A stretch of 52,533 nt of DNA from an uncultured Prevotellaceae bacterium (lineage in GTDB: Bacteria; Bacteroidota; Bacteroidia; Bacteroidales; Bacteroidaceae). The notes under the pieces were generated by a model. It made no database searches, had not been told where the DNA came from, and saw only the letters and a program-made list of their open reading frames with translations. The translations under genes were made by a program, and so were the position numbers. Shown here piece by piece: positions 38,626 to 47,447 of this stretch (positions within the stretch are counted from its first letter, which is position 1; the number at the start of each line of letters is the position of its first letter). The DNA lies in NCBI GenBank assembly GCA_902783165.1, contig CACZPU010000024.1, forward strand, positions 1 through 52,533. Reading direction: 5' to 3'.

Positions 38626-39666
38626 TTACAGCATATTAAGGAATTGTTCTGCACACCATAATTGCCACTTCTGATTGCCCGTAAGACTGCCCATAGGGAT
38701 GTCTTTTCGGAATTCCGGCCTTACAGGACCTGTCCACTCCTTGAACACGGCATCTACAGGACGCGGCATTGGAATCTTGAAAGGAATCTCAAGTTCGGGA
38801 TATTTCATCGCATACAATTCACGCACCAGATATTTTGGCTCGCCATTTCTCACACGCTGCATATCCAGAGGCTCAGTCATCACCATACGTGCATATGGGT
38901 CATAATACGGAAGCCATGCCGCACCAAAAGCATTCAAATAAGACCCGCTACTCTCCACCGAGAACACCTCGTCCATAAAACGCATATAGTCGATGGCCGT
39001 GTCACCAATGCGGTACTTTTCAAAGAGTTCTATTTGGTCTACAGGTTTTTCCAACACCAATGACGGTTCAAGAAAAGTATATCGTTTCACAAAGGCATCG
39101 AACGTCCATATTGGAGATATCAGCTTATCCATGCCACCAAATATCAAGTCGGCGCTCTCACCCACAATTACCAATTCCACGCCATCCTCTTTTGCCTGCA
39201 TAGCTGCCTTATATATTTGTGGCTCAATGCTATGTACTGGAGCGAATTTATGACGCATGACAATGGGAGTGAACTGCTTGTAATCGTCCATGCTGATGCT
39301 GATAAGATGGTGCCGAAGGCCCCATTTCTTGCAGTAGGCCTTAGCTCGTTCCACATCTGCGTTGAACTCACCCGAATCAGAGGTGAATGTATAAGCATGG
39401 CTCCCAGGACGCAGATAAGAAGCCAAGTTGGCGCTGTCCATACCACCAGAAAGGAGAATTCCAATATGCTGATATTTCTTGTAGAGCGAATCGAATTGCT
39501 GTTGGATATCCTTGTCTATATCTTCAGATGTTTTCACGCCCACACGATGATTGGGCGCGATTGGGAGAAAATTCTTGTGCTGAAAACCTTCTGCGAAATC
39601 AACTCCGTCTTTCCATATATAACGGAAAGCCATGTATGAACTCAAGCAAAAATCCTTATCTGTCAT
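38626..39666 (-). CDS. asparagine-synthase-like PP-loop enzyme
   Basis: A 346-residue protein with the ATP-pyrophosphatase loop ILLSGGMDSANLASYL near residue 72 and a second motif ELVIVGESADLIFGGMD. It matches the synthetase half of asparagine synthase but lacks the N-terminal glutaminase domain, so it must use free ammonia or a partner, or ligate a different amine. In a surface-glycan locus such enzymes are often amidotransferases acting on a sugar or a lipid-linked group. The exact reaction is unknown. It lies between the cytidylyltransferase and licD genes. Confidence 0.8.
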   Translation of the reverse strand: MTDKDFCLSSYMAFRYIWKDGVDFAEGFQHKNFLPIAPNHRVGVKTSEDIDKDIQQQFDSLYKKYQHIGILLSGGMDSANLASYLRPGSHAYTFTSDSGEFNADVERAKAYCKKWGLRHHLISISMDDYKQFTPIVMRHKFAPVHSIEPQIYKAAMQAKEDGVELVIVGESADLIFGGMDKLISPIWTFDAFVKRYTFLEPSLVLEKPVDQIELFEKYRIGDTAIDYMRFMDEVFSVESSGSYLNAFGAAWLPYYDPYARMVMTEPLDMQRVRNGEPKYLVRELYAMKYPELEIPFKIPMPRPVDAVFKEWTGPVRPEFRKDIPMGSLTGNQKWQLWCAEQFLNML

Positions 39667-39694
39667 CTTTCAAGATATTATCTGTTATAATTTC

Positions 39695-40129
39695 TTATTT
39701 CAAGTCTGTTAGATTGTGTCCACGAACGGCATTAAGAGCCTCGTTAATTTTAGTTGATGAAACACCCTTGGTATACGGGAAGTATACTATCTGTATCCCT
39801 TCCTCCTTAAACTGCCTTTCGTATTCACGCCACTTCTCTGTTCCATACCAGTCGTCGCCTACAAAAAGAAATTTTGCCCCAAGCTTCTTGCAAGCGGACA
39901 ACTTGTCCATATCATATTGCGGAACGGCAGCATCCACATATTTGATGCTTCTGACAATCTCAATTCTATCTTCGAAAGGAATCATTGACTTTTTACCTTT
40001 ATAGGCAACAAGTTCGTCAACTGTAACTCCCACTATCAGCTTGTCGCACATGCCCTTGGCATTCTTGAGCAGATTTAAGTGTCCGATGTGAAAAAGATCA
40101 TAGACACCTGTTGTATATCCAATTATCAT
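39695..40129 (-). CDS. glycerol-3-phosphate cytidylyltransferase-like enzyme
   Basis: A 144-residue nucleotidyltransferase of the TagD type. It has the HxGH signature in GYTTGVYDLFHIGHLNLL near the N-terminus and the closing GVSSTKINEALN. Such enzymes couple CTP to a phospho-alcohol to give a CDP-alcohol. The ATG at MIIGYTTG is chosen because an upstream in-frame ATG (40153) lies before the predicted transcription start. First gene of the minus-strand arm; its product could supply the LicD donor. Confidence 0.85.
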   Translation of the reverse strand: MIIGYTTGVYDLFHIGHLNLLKNAKGMCDKLIVGVTVDELVAYKGKKSMIPFEDRIEIVRSIKYVDAAVPQYDMDKLSACKKLGAKFLFVGDDWYGTEKWREYERQFKEEGIQIVYFPYTKGVSSTKINEALNAVRGHNLTDLK

Positions 40130-40154
40130 ATGTTGTATATATTTGTTCTGCATG

Positions 40155-40185
40155 CAAAAGTAATGAAAATATTTTGAACTTCAAA
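40155..40185 (-). promoter_or_regulatory. promoter of the cytidylyltransferase-licD operon
   Basis: TTTG (40185-40182), 19 bp, TACTTTTG (40162-40155) on the minus strand. An exact match. It overlaps the flippase promoter by 13 bp. Confidence 0.7.
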
Positions 40186-40203
40186 CAATTCGTATTATTT
40201 TTG
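40173..40203 (+). promoter_or_regulatory. promoter of the flippase gene
   Basis: TTTG (40173-40176), 19 bp, TATTTTTG (40196-40203). An exact match, start expected near 40210, 24 nt before the ATG. The -33 elements of the two divergent promoters lie within the same 13 bp. Confidence 0.7.
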
Positions 40204-40233
40204 CACTTGATTTTCTTCAGAACGGCATATACG

Positions 40234-41667
40234 ATGGAATCACTGAAAGAAAAAACGGCAAAAGGACTTTTCTGGGGTGCCATGAACAATGGTACCATGC
40301 AGATATTGAACGTCCTCATCGGCATATTTCTCGGGCGATTGCTCTCCCCTGCCGACTATGGTATCGTGGGGGTGCTTACCATCTTCACCCTTATTGCCGG
40401 CAACCTGCAAAGCAGCGGTTTTTCACAAGCTCTGATTAACTTGAATCCACCTACCGCAAAAGACTACAACTCCGTATTCTGGTTCAATGTGATTTCCAGT
40501 CTTTGCATCTATGCTGTTCTGTTCCTTTGCGCCCCACTCATAGCCGACTATTTCCATCAGCCGTGTCTTGTCAGCGTATCGCGCTTCGTCTTTCTTGGAT
40601 TTGTCATTTCATCACTCGGCATCGTACAGAATGCCTATCTCATCAAGAACATGATGAATCGCGAAATAGCAATTATCAATTTTATCGCTTTGGTCGTTTC
40701 TGGCATCACAGGCATCGTGCTTGCCTTGAACAAAATGGCCTATTGGAGTTTGGCATGGCAACAAATCGTTTACATTACGGTCATGAATATCGGCCGTTAC
40801 TATTACACCCGTTGGCGGCCCATGTTGCACATTGACTTTGGTCCGGTAAAACGGATGTTCTCTTTCAGTGTGAAAGTTCTCATCACCAATATTATCAATA
40901 CGCTTAGTGGCAATATCCTCACATTGATATTTGGACGTATCTTTCCCATCAAAGATGTGGGAAACTACACACAAGCCTACAGTTGGAACTCTAAAGCCAG
41001 CTTGTTTCTTTCTGGGACGCTACAACAAATAGCCCAACCTGTATTGGTTTCCTTGCAAGACGATAATGCGCGAAGATGCCACGTGTTCCGCAAACTGATG
41101 AGGTTCGCCGCTTTCATCTCTTTCCCCGTCATGTTGGGGTTCTCCTTGGTTTCCGACGAATTCATCATTCTTACCATTGGCAGACAGTGGACCGACAGCA
41201 TCCCACTTCTACGAGTTCTCTGCCTAAGCGGAGCATTCATGCCATTCCATACGCTCTACCAGAATCTTGCACTTAGCAATGGCCGCAGCGACATATATAT
41301 GTGGTGCAACTTGGCGCAATTCATCTCGCTCATCATCGTCATTCTGCTTTTTTATCAACAGGGAATGATGGTGATGATTGAAGCATACACTGCATTTACC
41401 ATACTATGGTTGTTGGTATGGCAATATTTCGCCCATCGCCTCATCGGCCTTAGGTTTTGGGATGTATTGAAAGACATACTACCATTTTTCTTGGTATCGA
41501 TGGTTGTCATGGGTTCCACTTATTTCATCACACGTCCCATTGACAACCTATGGCTGTTGCTTATCTGCCGCGTAGCGGTAGCCGGTTCCCTCTATTTCAT
41601 CATCATGAGAATCCTACACGCAGAGATTCTCAACGAATGTATCAGGTTTGCAAAGCGGAAACTTTAG
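40234..41667 (+). CDS. Wzx-type polysaccharide flippase (MOP superfamily)
   Basis: A 477-residue integral membrane protein with about 12-14 hydrophobic helices. It begins MESLKEKTAKGLFWGAMNNG, the family's usual opening, followed by LNVLIGIFLGRLLSPADYGI. Members flip lipid-linked oligosaccharides across the inner membrane. The frame is open 41 codons upstream, but the promoter lies there. Divergent from the cytidylyltransferase, asparagine-synthase-like and licD genes, with which it probably acts. Confidence 0.88.
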   Translation: MESLKEKTAKGLFWGAMNNGTMQILNVLIGIFLGRLLSPADYGIVGVLTIFTLIAGNLQSSGFSQALINLNPPTAKDYNSVFWFNVISSLCIYAVLFLCAPLIADYFHQPCLVSVSRFVFLGFVISSLGIVQNAYLIKNMMNREIAIINFIALVVSGITGIVLALNKMAYWSLAWQQIVYITVMNIGRYYYTRWRPMLHIDFGPVKRMFSFSVKVLITNIINTLSGNILTLIFGRIFPIKDVGNYTQAYSWNSKASLFLSGTLQQIAQPVLVSLQDDNARRCHVFRKLMRFAAFISFPVMLGFSLVSDEFIILTIGRQWTDSIPLLRVLCLSGAFMPFHTLYQNLALSNGRSDIYMWCNLAQFISLIIVILLFYQQGMMVMIEAYTAFTILWLLVWQYFAHRLIGLRFWDVLKDILPFFLVSMVVMGSTYFITRPIDNLWLLLICRVAVAGSLYFIIMRILHAEILNECIRFAKRKL

Positions 41668-41695
41668 TATTTGGGAAAGGCCTGTTGCCTCTTCA

Positions 41696-43876
41696 TCAAT
41701 TGGCAAGTTCAGAAAGGAACTTAATACGCACCAAGCGCACCTCTTCCTCCGAATAGTCCTCACCCAATTCTTCCATGGCCACCTTGAGGTCGTCGGTATC
41801 GCTTTCCCTGAAATACTCAAAGATGTCGTCTACGTGATCATCGTCCATCACTTCTTCCAAAAAATAGTCGATATTCAGCTTTGTACCGCTGTAGACAATT
41901 GCCTCCACCTCATCGAGCAAGTCGTCAAACTCCAATCCTTGTGCATTGGCAATATCGTCCAAGGCAACTTGTCGGTCAATGCTCTGAATAATCTTCACCT
42001 TGAGCATGCTCTTCTTGGCAACAGTACGTACACGCAAATCCTCAGGACGCTCTATCTCGTTCTCCTCGCAATGCTTCTTGATGAGGTCGACAAACTCCTT
42101 TCCAAACTTACGTGCCTTGCCAGCTCCTACACCCTGAATGTTTTGCAACTCTTCCAAGGTAATAGGATAAACCGTTGCCATCTGCTCCAATGAGCCATCC
42201 ATGAAAACGACATAAGGAGGCAGCCCATGTTTCTTGGCAATCTTCTTACGCAAATCCTTCAACATGGAATAGAGTTCCGGATCAAGAGCGCTTCCCTGTC
42301 CCTCCATCAAGTCATCGTCGTCATCATCATTGAATTCCTTGTCCTCTACAATCATGAAAGAACAAGGCTTCTTCATGAATTTCTTTCCTGCTGCCGTAAG
42401 TTTGAGCAGTCCGTAGTTTTCCACATCTTTTCGTAGATAACCAGCAATCAAGGCCTGACGGATAACCGGATTCCACAATTTCGGATTCTCATCCTCTCCT
42501 GAGCCGAACTCCTCCAACTTGTCATGCTTATGAGCAACAATGTCTTCGGTTATCTTGCCCATCACGAAATCAATCACATAATCCGAACGAAAATCTTCTT
42601 TCAGCACCTGCACTGCGTCGAGGACAATCAACAAGGCCTTTTTTCCTTCAACCTTCATCTTAGGATGCAAGCAATTGTCACAATTGCCGCAATTCTCCTG
42701 ATTGTACTCCTCGCCGAAATAGTGAAGAAGCAGTTTGCGGCGGCAGACAGAAGATTCTGCATAAGCAGAGGTTTCTTGAAGCAATTGTCTGCCGATGTCT
42801 TGCTCGGCAACAGGCTTGCCCTCCATGAACTTCTCCAGTTTCTGCAAGTCCTTATATGAATAAAAAGCGATGCACTTTCCTTCTCCCCCATCACGACCGG
42901 CACGTCCGGTTTCTTGGTAATAGCCTTCAAGGCTCTTCGGAATATCATAGTGAATGACAAAGCGCACATCGGGTTTGTCAATTCCCATGCCAAAGGCGAT
43001 TGTCGCCACAATGACATCAATCCTCTCCATCAAGAATTCATCTTGGGTATTGCTGCGTGTGGCTGAGTCCAAGCCGGCATGATAGGGAGCCGCTTTAATA
43101 TCATTGGCACATAGCACAGCAGCCAGCTCTTCCACCTTCTTACGAGACAAGCAATAAATGATGCCGCTTTTACCTGCGTTCTGCTTGATAAACTTGACTA
43201 TCTGCTTATCCACATCTTTGGCAATCTTAGGCCGCACCTCGTAATACAAGTTCGGCCTATTGAAAGAACTCTTAAACTCGGTGGCGTCCAAGATACCAAG
43301 GCTTTTCTTGATGTCGGTTCTTACCTTGTCTGTTGCCGTAGCAGTAAGGGCAATGACCGGTGCTTCACCAATCTCATTGATAATCGGACGGATGCGACGG
43401 TACTCAGGCCGGAAGTCATGTCCCCATTCAGAGATGCAATGGGCTTCGTCTATGGCATAGAACGATATTTTGCACGACTTCAGGAATTCCACATATTCCT
43501 CTTTTGTCAACGACTCTGGTGCCACATACAGCAACTTTGTCTTGCCATCCATGATGTCGGCCTTTACCAGGTCGATGGCAGCTTTGTTCAACGATGAATT
43601 CAGATAATGAGCCACGCCATCGGTCTCGCTCATGCCGTTAATCACATCCACCTGATTTTTCATGAGTGCGATCAACGGCGATATGACAATAGCCGTGCCA
43701 TCGAGTATCAATGACGGCAGTTGGTAGCAGAGAGACTTTCCTCCACCTGTCGGCATGAGCACGAACGTGTTCTTACCGGAAAGCACATTTCTGATGATGG
43801 CTTCCTGATCACCCTTGAATGTATCGAAACCGAAATATTGCTTCAGTTTCTGGGTAAGATTGACTTTCATTGGCAT
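41696..43876 (-). CDS. recQ: ATP-dependent DNA helicase RecQ
   Basis: A 726-residue 3'-5' helicase. Motif I is LMPTGGGKSLCYQLPSL, the DEAH box is YAIDEAHCISEWGHDFRPEY, and motif VI is YYQETGRAGRDG. The RecQ-Ct zinc region has CGNCDNCLHP, and an HRDC domain follows (YPITLEELQNIQGVGAGKARKFG). An acidic C-terminal extension of about 90 residues is present beyond HRDC. An ATG two codons downstream is an alternative start. It follows clpX by 52 bp. Confidence 0.95.
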   Translation of the reverse strand: MPMKVNLTQKLKQYFGFDTFKGDQEAIIRNVLSGKNTFVLMPTGGGKSLCYQLPSLILDGTAIVISPLIALMKNQVDVINGMSETDGVAHYLNSSLNKAAIDLVKADIMDGKTKLLYVAPESLTKEEYVEFLKSCKISFYAIDEAHCISEWGHDFRPEYRRIRPIINEIGEAPVIALTATATDKVRTDIKKSLGILDATEFKSSFNRPNLYYEVRPKIAKDVDKQIVKFIKQNAGKSGIIYCLSRKKVEELAAVLCANDIKAAPYHAGLDSATRSNTQDEFLMERIDVIVATIAFGMGIDKPDVRFVIHYDIPKSLEGYYQETGRAGRDGGEGKCIAFYSYKDLQKLEKFMEGKPVAEQDIGRQLLQETSAYAESSVCRRKLLLHYFGEEYNQENCGNCDNCLHPKMKVEGKKALLIVLDAVQVLKEDFRSDYVIDFVMGKITEDIVAHKHDKLEEFGSGEDENPKLWNPVIRQALIAGYLRKDVENYGLLKLTAAGKKFMKKPCSFMIVEDKEFNDDDDDDLMEGQGSALDPELYSMLKDLRKKIAKKHGLPPYVVFMDGSLEQMATVYPITLEELQNIQGVGAGKARKFGKEFVDLIKKHCEENEIERPEDLRVRTVAKKSMLKVKIIQSIDRQVALDDIANAQGLEFDDLLDEVEAIVYSGTKLNIDYFLEEVMDDDHVDDIFEYFRESDTDDLKVAMEELGEDYSEEEVRLVRIKFLSELAN

Positions 43877-43928
43877 AAGACTATTGTTTTCCTCCTAAAA
43901 TAAGTTGTTTCTTTTCAGCACAAAGCAT

Positions 43929-45167
43929 CTATGCACTTTCCAACATCCTACTGTCTGTTTTCTCCAGTTGTTGCTTTGCATATTCAAGAGTCACCTCAAA
44001 GCGCTTCACCTTCTTCGAGGGGATTTCAAACATGGCATTCATCATCATACTTTCCACAATCGAGCGCAATCCACGAGCGCCCAACTTGTACTCCACAGCA
44101 CGGTCTACCACATAATTGAGTGTCTCTTCAGGAATAATCAACTTTATTCCATCCATTTCAAACAATTTCTCATATTGCTTGACAATGGAATTCTTGGGTT
44201 CCACAAGAATCCTGCGAAGAGCCTCTCTGTCAAGAGGGTTCAGGTGTGTAAGCACCGGAAGGCGGCCAATAATCTCCGGAATCAGTCCAAAAGACTTCAA
44301 ATCTTGTGGGGAGATATATCTCATCAGCTCATTTTTATTGATGTTCCGCACATTCTGTACGCTGTTGAAGCCCACCACATGAGTGTTCATGCGTTGAGCT
44401 ATTTTACGCTCTATGCCATCGAATGCACCTCCGCATATAAACAAGATGTTGTGCGTATCCAAATGGATGTAGTCCTGGTCTGGATGTTTACGACCGCCCT
44501 TGGGAGGTACATTCACGATAGTTCCCTCAAGCAACTTGAGCAAACCTTGCTGAACGCCTTCACCGCTCACGTCACGCGTGATACTGGGATTGTCCGACTT
44601 ACGGGCTATCTTGTCAATTTCATCGACAAACACTATTCCGCGCTTGGCAGCCTCAATATCATAGTCGGCCACCTGCAACAAGCGGCTCAGGATGCTTTCC
44701 ACATCTTCACCTACATATCCAGCTTCGGTGAATACCGTTGCGTCCACAATAGTGAACGGCACATCCAGCATCTTTGCTATGGTTCTGGCCATGAGAGTCT
44801 TGCCTGTTCCTGTAGCGCCGACCATAATGATATTGCTCTTTTCAATTTCCACCCCATCATTGCTTTCGGGCTGGAGCAGACGTTTATAATGATTGTATAC
44901 GGCTACAGACAAGTAACGCTTTGCTTCGTCCTGGCCAATCACGTATTGGTCAAGATGCGCCTTTATCTCCATGGGCTTCGGAACTTTCTTCAAGGTAAAC
45001 TTTCCGCTTGCCTTTCCCTTCTTCCCTACAGGATCAAGCACGCCAGAAGACTGCGTTATCTCGTATGCCTGCATGGCACAATTCTCACAGATATAGCCAT
45101 TGATACCTGTAATCAGCAATTTCACTTCATTTTCCGACCTTCCACAAAAACTACAAACTTTCTTCAT
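43929..45167 (-). CDS. clpX: ATP-dependent protease ATPase subunit ClpX
   Basis: A 412-residue AAA+ unfoldase. The N-terminal zinc domain is [11 protein letters not shown]...CENCA, Walker A is [12 protein letters not shown], Walker B is [11 protein letters not shown], and the arginine-finger and sensor II regions are intact ([10 protein letters not shown]). Its ATG overlaps the clpP stop by 4 bp, so subunits are made together. Confidence 0.97.
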   Translation of the reverse strand: MKKVCSFCGRSENEVKLLITGINGYICENCAMQAYEITQSSGVLDPVGKKGKASGKFTLKKVPKPMEIKAHLDQYVIGQDEAKRYLSVAVYNHYKRLLQPESNDGVEIEKSNIIMVGATGTGKTLMARTIAKMLDVPFTIVDATVFTEAGYVGEDVESILSRLLQVADYDIEAAKRGIVFVDEIDKIARKSDNPSITRDVSGEGVQQGLLKLLEGTIVNVPPKGGRKHPDQDYIHLDTHNILFICGGAFDGIERKIAQRMNTHVVGFNSVQNVRNINKNELMRYISPQDLKSFGLIPEIIGRLPVLTHLNPLDREALRRILVEPKNSIVKQYEKLFEMDGIKLIIPEETLNYVVDRAVEYKLGARGLRSIVESMMMNAMFEIPSKKVKRFEVTLEYAKQQLEKTDSRMLESA

Positions 45168-45832
45168 CCTTTTTTCTTCAACACATTGTCAATCATACCA
45201 TATTCCTTAGCCTCTTCAGCTGTCATCCAATAGTTACGGTCGGAGTCTGCCCACACCTTCTCATAAGGAGTGTGGGAATGCTCTGCTATAATGGTATACA
45301 ACTCCTTCTTGAATTTCAAAATTTCTTTTGCCTCAATCTCTATATCGGAGGCTTGGCCCTGAACACCGCCCAAAGGCTGGTGAATCATCACGCGACTGTG
45401 GGGCAGCGCCTGGCGCTTACCTTCTTTTCCTGCAACGAGTAGCACGGCGGCCATCGAAGCTGCCATACCTGTACATATCGTAGCCACATCAGACGATATA
45501 AACTGCATCGTGTCATAGATACCCAATCCAGCCGTGACGCTTCCGCCAGGACTGTTGATATAGATGGAGATGTCTTTCCCCGGATCTACGGAGTCAAGAT
45601 AAAGCAGCTGTGCCTGCAAAGTATTGGCCGTATAGTCGTCTATTTGTGTCCCAAGGAAAATCACCCTGTCCATCATCAATCGTGAGAAAACGTCCATCTG
45701 TGTTACGTTCAACTGACGTTCCTCCAAGATATATGGATTCATATACTGATTCTGTACGCTTACCACATCGTCTATCACCATGCCGTTAATGCCCAAATGC
45801 TTAGTGGCATATTTTCTAAAATCTTTCATCAT
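45164..45832 (-). CDS. clpP: ATP-dependent Clp protease proteolytic subunit
   Basis: A 222-residue serine protease. The catalytic Ser is Ser126 in ICTGMAASMAAVLL and His is His151 in HSRVMIHQPLGG; the Asp is in the C-terminal third. YINSPGGSVTAGLGIYDTM is typical. The N-terminal 30 residues are a longer pro-region than in E. coli. Second gene of tig-clpP-clpX-recQ but with its own -7 element. Confidence 0.97.
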   Translation of the reverse strand: MMKDFRKYATKHLGINGMVIDDVVSVQNQYMNPYILEERQLNVTQMDVFSRLMMDRVIFLGTQIDDYTANTLQAQLLYLDSVDPGKDISIYINSPGGSVTAGLGIYDTMQFISSDVATICTGMAASMAAVLLVAGKEGKRQALPHSRVMIHQPLGGVQGQASDIEIEAKEILKFKKELYTIIAEHSHTPYEKVWADSDRNYWMTAEEAKEYGMIDNVLKKKG

Positions 45833-45859
45833 TACTCTTAAATATTATTTACACGAAAA

Positions 45860-45921
45860 AAATTTATCGACCTTTTTTCGCTTTGTGAGTTACAAAGATA
45901 CAAAAAAAAGTCGATAAATTT
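45860..45921. repeat. large inverted repeat around the clpP promoter
   Basis: AAATTTATCGAC (45860-45871) and GTCGATAAATTT (45910-45921) are perfect 12-bp arms, extended inwards by complementary T and A runs. The centre holds a second stem, CTTTGT/ACAAAG. The clpP -7 element (45893-45900) lies inside. It can form a cruciform or, in read-through RNA, a long hairpin. Confidence 0.7.
45893..45900 (-). promoter_or_regulatory. -7 promoter element of clpP-clpX-recQ
   Basis: TATCTTTG on the minus strand fits TAnnTTTG; the -33 region lies in the left part of the outer palindrome arm and is not TTTG. Start expected near 45886. Confidence 0.5.
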
Positions 45922-45928
45922 CTATAGA

Positions 45929-45968
45929 AAGATAGTTTTTTAGCAAAAAAACTTTTTTTAACTATCTT
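45929..45968 (-). terminator. probable terminator of tig
   Basis: AAGATAGTT (45929-45937) and AACTATCTT (45960-45968) are perfect 9-bp arms, with an inner GTTTTTT/AAAAAAC stem. The AT-rich hairpin is 21 bp after the tig stop. Confidence 0.5.
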
Positions 45969-45989
45969 GAATTTCAAGAATTAAGTATT

Positions 45990-47345
45990 TCAAGCACCCA
46001 TCATCTTATTGAATTCCTCGAAGGTGATATCCTTTTCGTTCAGTTTAACCACCTTTTTGAGCACTTCTGTTAGTTTGCGGTCGATGCTGCGGTCAACGAG
46101 ATTGTCAACATACTCCTTCTTCTTCAGCATGTCGGCAGCATAGTTCTCCAGGTATTCATCGGGGATATTGGTCATGCCATACTGAGCAAACTGAGCGCGG
46201 GCTGCTTCCTTGGCAGCGTCCTTGATATCGTTCTCGTCAATCTTGATGTCGTTGGCTGCCACCAATTGCTCCTTGATGAGATGCCACTCCAGTTCCTTGA
46301 TGCTCATGTCGAAATTCTTCTCCACATAGTCAGCACCCTTGTCCTTGTTGTTGTTCAGCATCACGCGCTTGAGCAACTCTTCTGGGAACACCAGCTTACC
46401 CACTTTCTTCTCGCAATGCTTGCGCACGTCCTGAATGAAACGGAAATCGCTGTCAACAGCAAACTGGGCCTTCATGCTTTCGGCAATCTTCTCACGAAAT
46501 TCCTTGTCGTCTTTCACCACATCTTTTCCGTACACTTTATCATAGAGTTCCTGGTTCACCTCTGCCTTCACATAGCGGCTGATTTCAGTCACTTGATAGC
46601 TGAAGTCGGCAGTGATGTTCTCTGCCTCTTCGCGTGTGATTTTCAGCAGACCAGTTATCTCACCCGTGTTCTCTGGATAAGCCTTCTTAGGATTGAACGT
46701 GATGATATCGCCCAGTTTCGAACCATCAAACAGTTTCTTTTGCTCTTCCACCTTGATATACGAAGGCATCATCACAGCTTCTGAAACAGTAATACCGCCC
46801 TCCTTGGTGTTGCCATTTTCATCAAGTTCACGGAGGTCACCTTTGAGCATGTCATTTTCTTCGTAATTCTCCACCTTCTCATGATGTCCAAAGCGAGATG
46901 CATACATCTCCACCTGCTGGTCAATCAGTTTGTCATCGACGGTGATGTTATAATAGTCCACTTTGTCACGTCCGCTCAGTGCAATTTGAAATTCAGGAGC
47001 CACGGCTATGTCGAACACAAAAGTATAGGGTGCCTCACCCTCCACGTCGACCGGTTCCTGCTTGCTGCTGGGCATTGGCTCGCCAAGCATCTGGATTTTG
47101 TTCTCGTTCACATACTTGTAGATTTCCTCGCCCAACACCTTGTTGATAACGTCCACTTTAACGGCGGTGCCATATTGACGTTTAATCATGCTCATTGGCA
47201 CCATACCCGGACGGAAACCAGGCACCTGAGCTTTCTTGCGATAGTCTTTCAGTGTCTTCTCGACACTTTCCTTGTAATCTGCCTCTTCCACAGTGAGGGT
47301 TATCAAACCATTCACTTTGTCAGGATTCTCAAAAGTAACTTTCAT
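45990..47345 (-). CDS. tig: trigger factor
   Basis: A 451-residue ribosome-bound chaperone. The N-terminal ribosome-binding domain contains VPGFRPGMVPMSMIKRQYG, the variant of the GFRxGKxP signature. The FKBP-like middle domain is divergent, as is normal in Bacteroidetes, and the helical C-terminal arms follow (about 260-430). It stands upstream of clpP-clpX, a conserved order. Confidence 0.95.
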   Translation of the reverse strand: MKVTFENPDKVNGLITLTVEEADYKESVEKTLKDYRKKAQVPGFRPGMVPMSMIKRQYGTAVKVDVINKVLGEEIYKYVNENKIQMLGEPMPSSKQEPVDVEGEAPYTFVFDIAVAPEFQIALSGRDKVDYYNITVDDKLIDQQVEMYASRFGHHEKVENYEENDMLKGDLRELDENGNTKEGGITVSEAVMMPSYIKVEEQKKLFDGSKLGDIITFNPKKAYPENTGEITGLLKITREEAENITADFSYQVTEISRYVKAEVNQELYDKVYGKDVVKDDKEFREKIAESMKAQFAVDSDFRFIQDVRKHCEKKVGKLVFPEELLKRVMLNNNKDKGADYVEKNFDMSIKELEWHLIKEQLVAANDIKIDENDIKDAAKEAARAQFAQYGMTNIPDEYLENYAADMLKKKEYVDNLVDRSIDRKLTEVLKKVVKLNEKDITFEEFNKMMGA

Positions 47346-47391
47346 TTCTGATATTCTTATTTTAATTGTTATTTTTCAAAAAATCGGGGTG

Positions 47392-47399
47392 CAAAGGTA
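47392..47399 (-). promoter_or_regulatory. -7 promoter element of tig
   Basis: TACCTTTG on the minus strand, 46 bp before the tig ATG. No clear -33 element. Confidence 0.45.
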
Positions 47400-47447
47400 C
47401 GCATAAATTCCGTAATAACATGATATTATGCTGAAAAATACGTTTTT

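Noticed and set aside
37763..41667. full capsule or O-antigen biosynthesis cluster
   Set aside because: No glycosyltransferase, Wzy polymerase or nucleotide-sugar gene is present; only decoration and export functions are seen.
43905..45233. 442-codon plus-strand frame over clpX
   Set aside because: Antisense to an unmistakable clpX; His/Leu/Phe-rich shadow composition.
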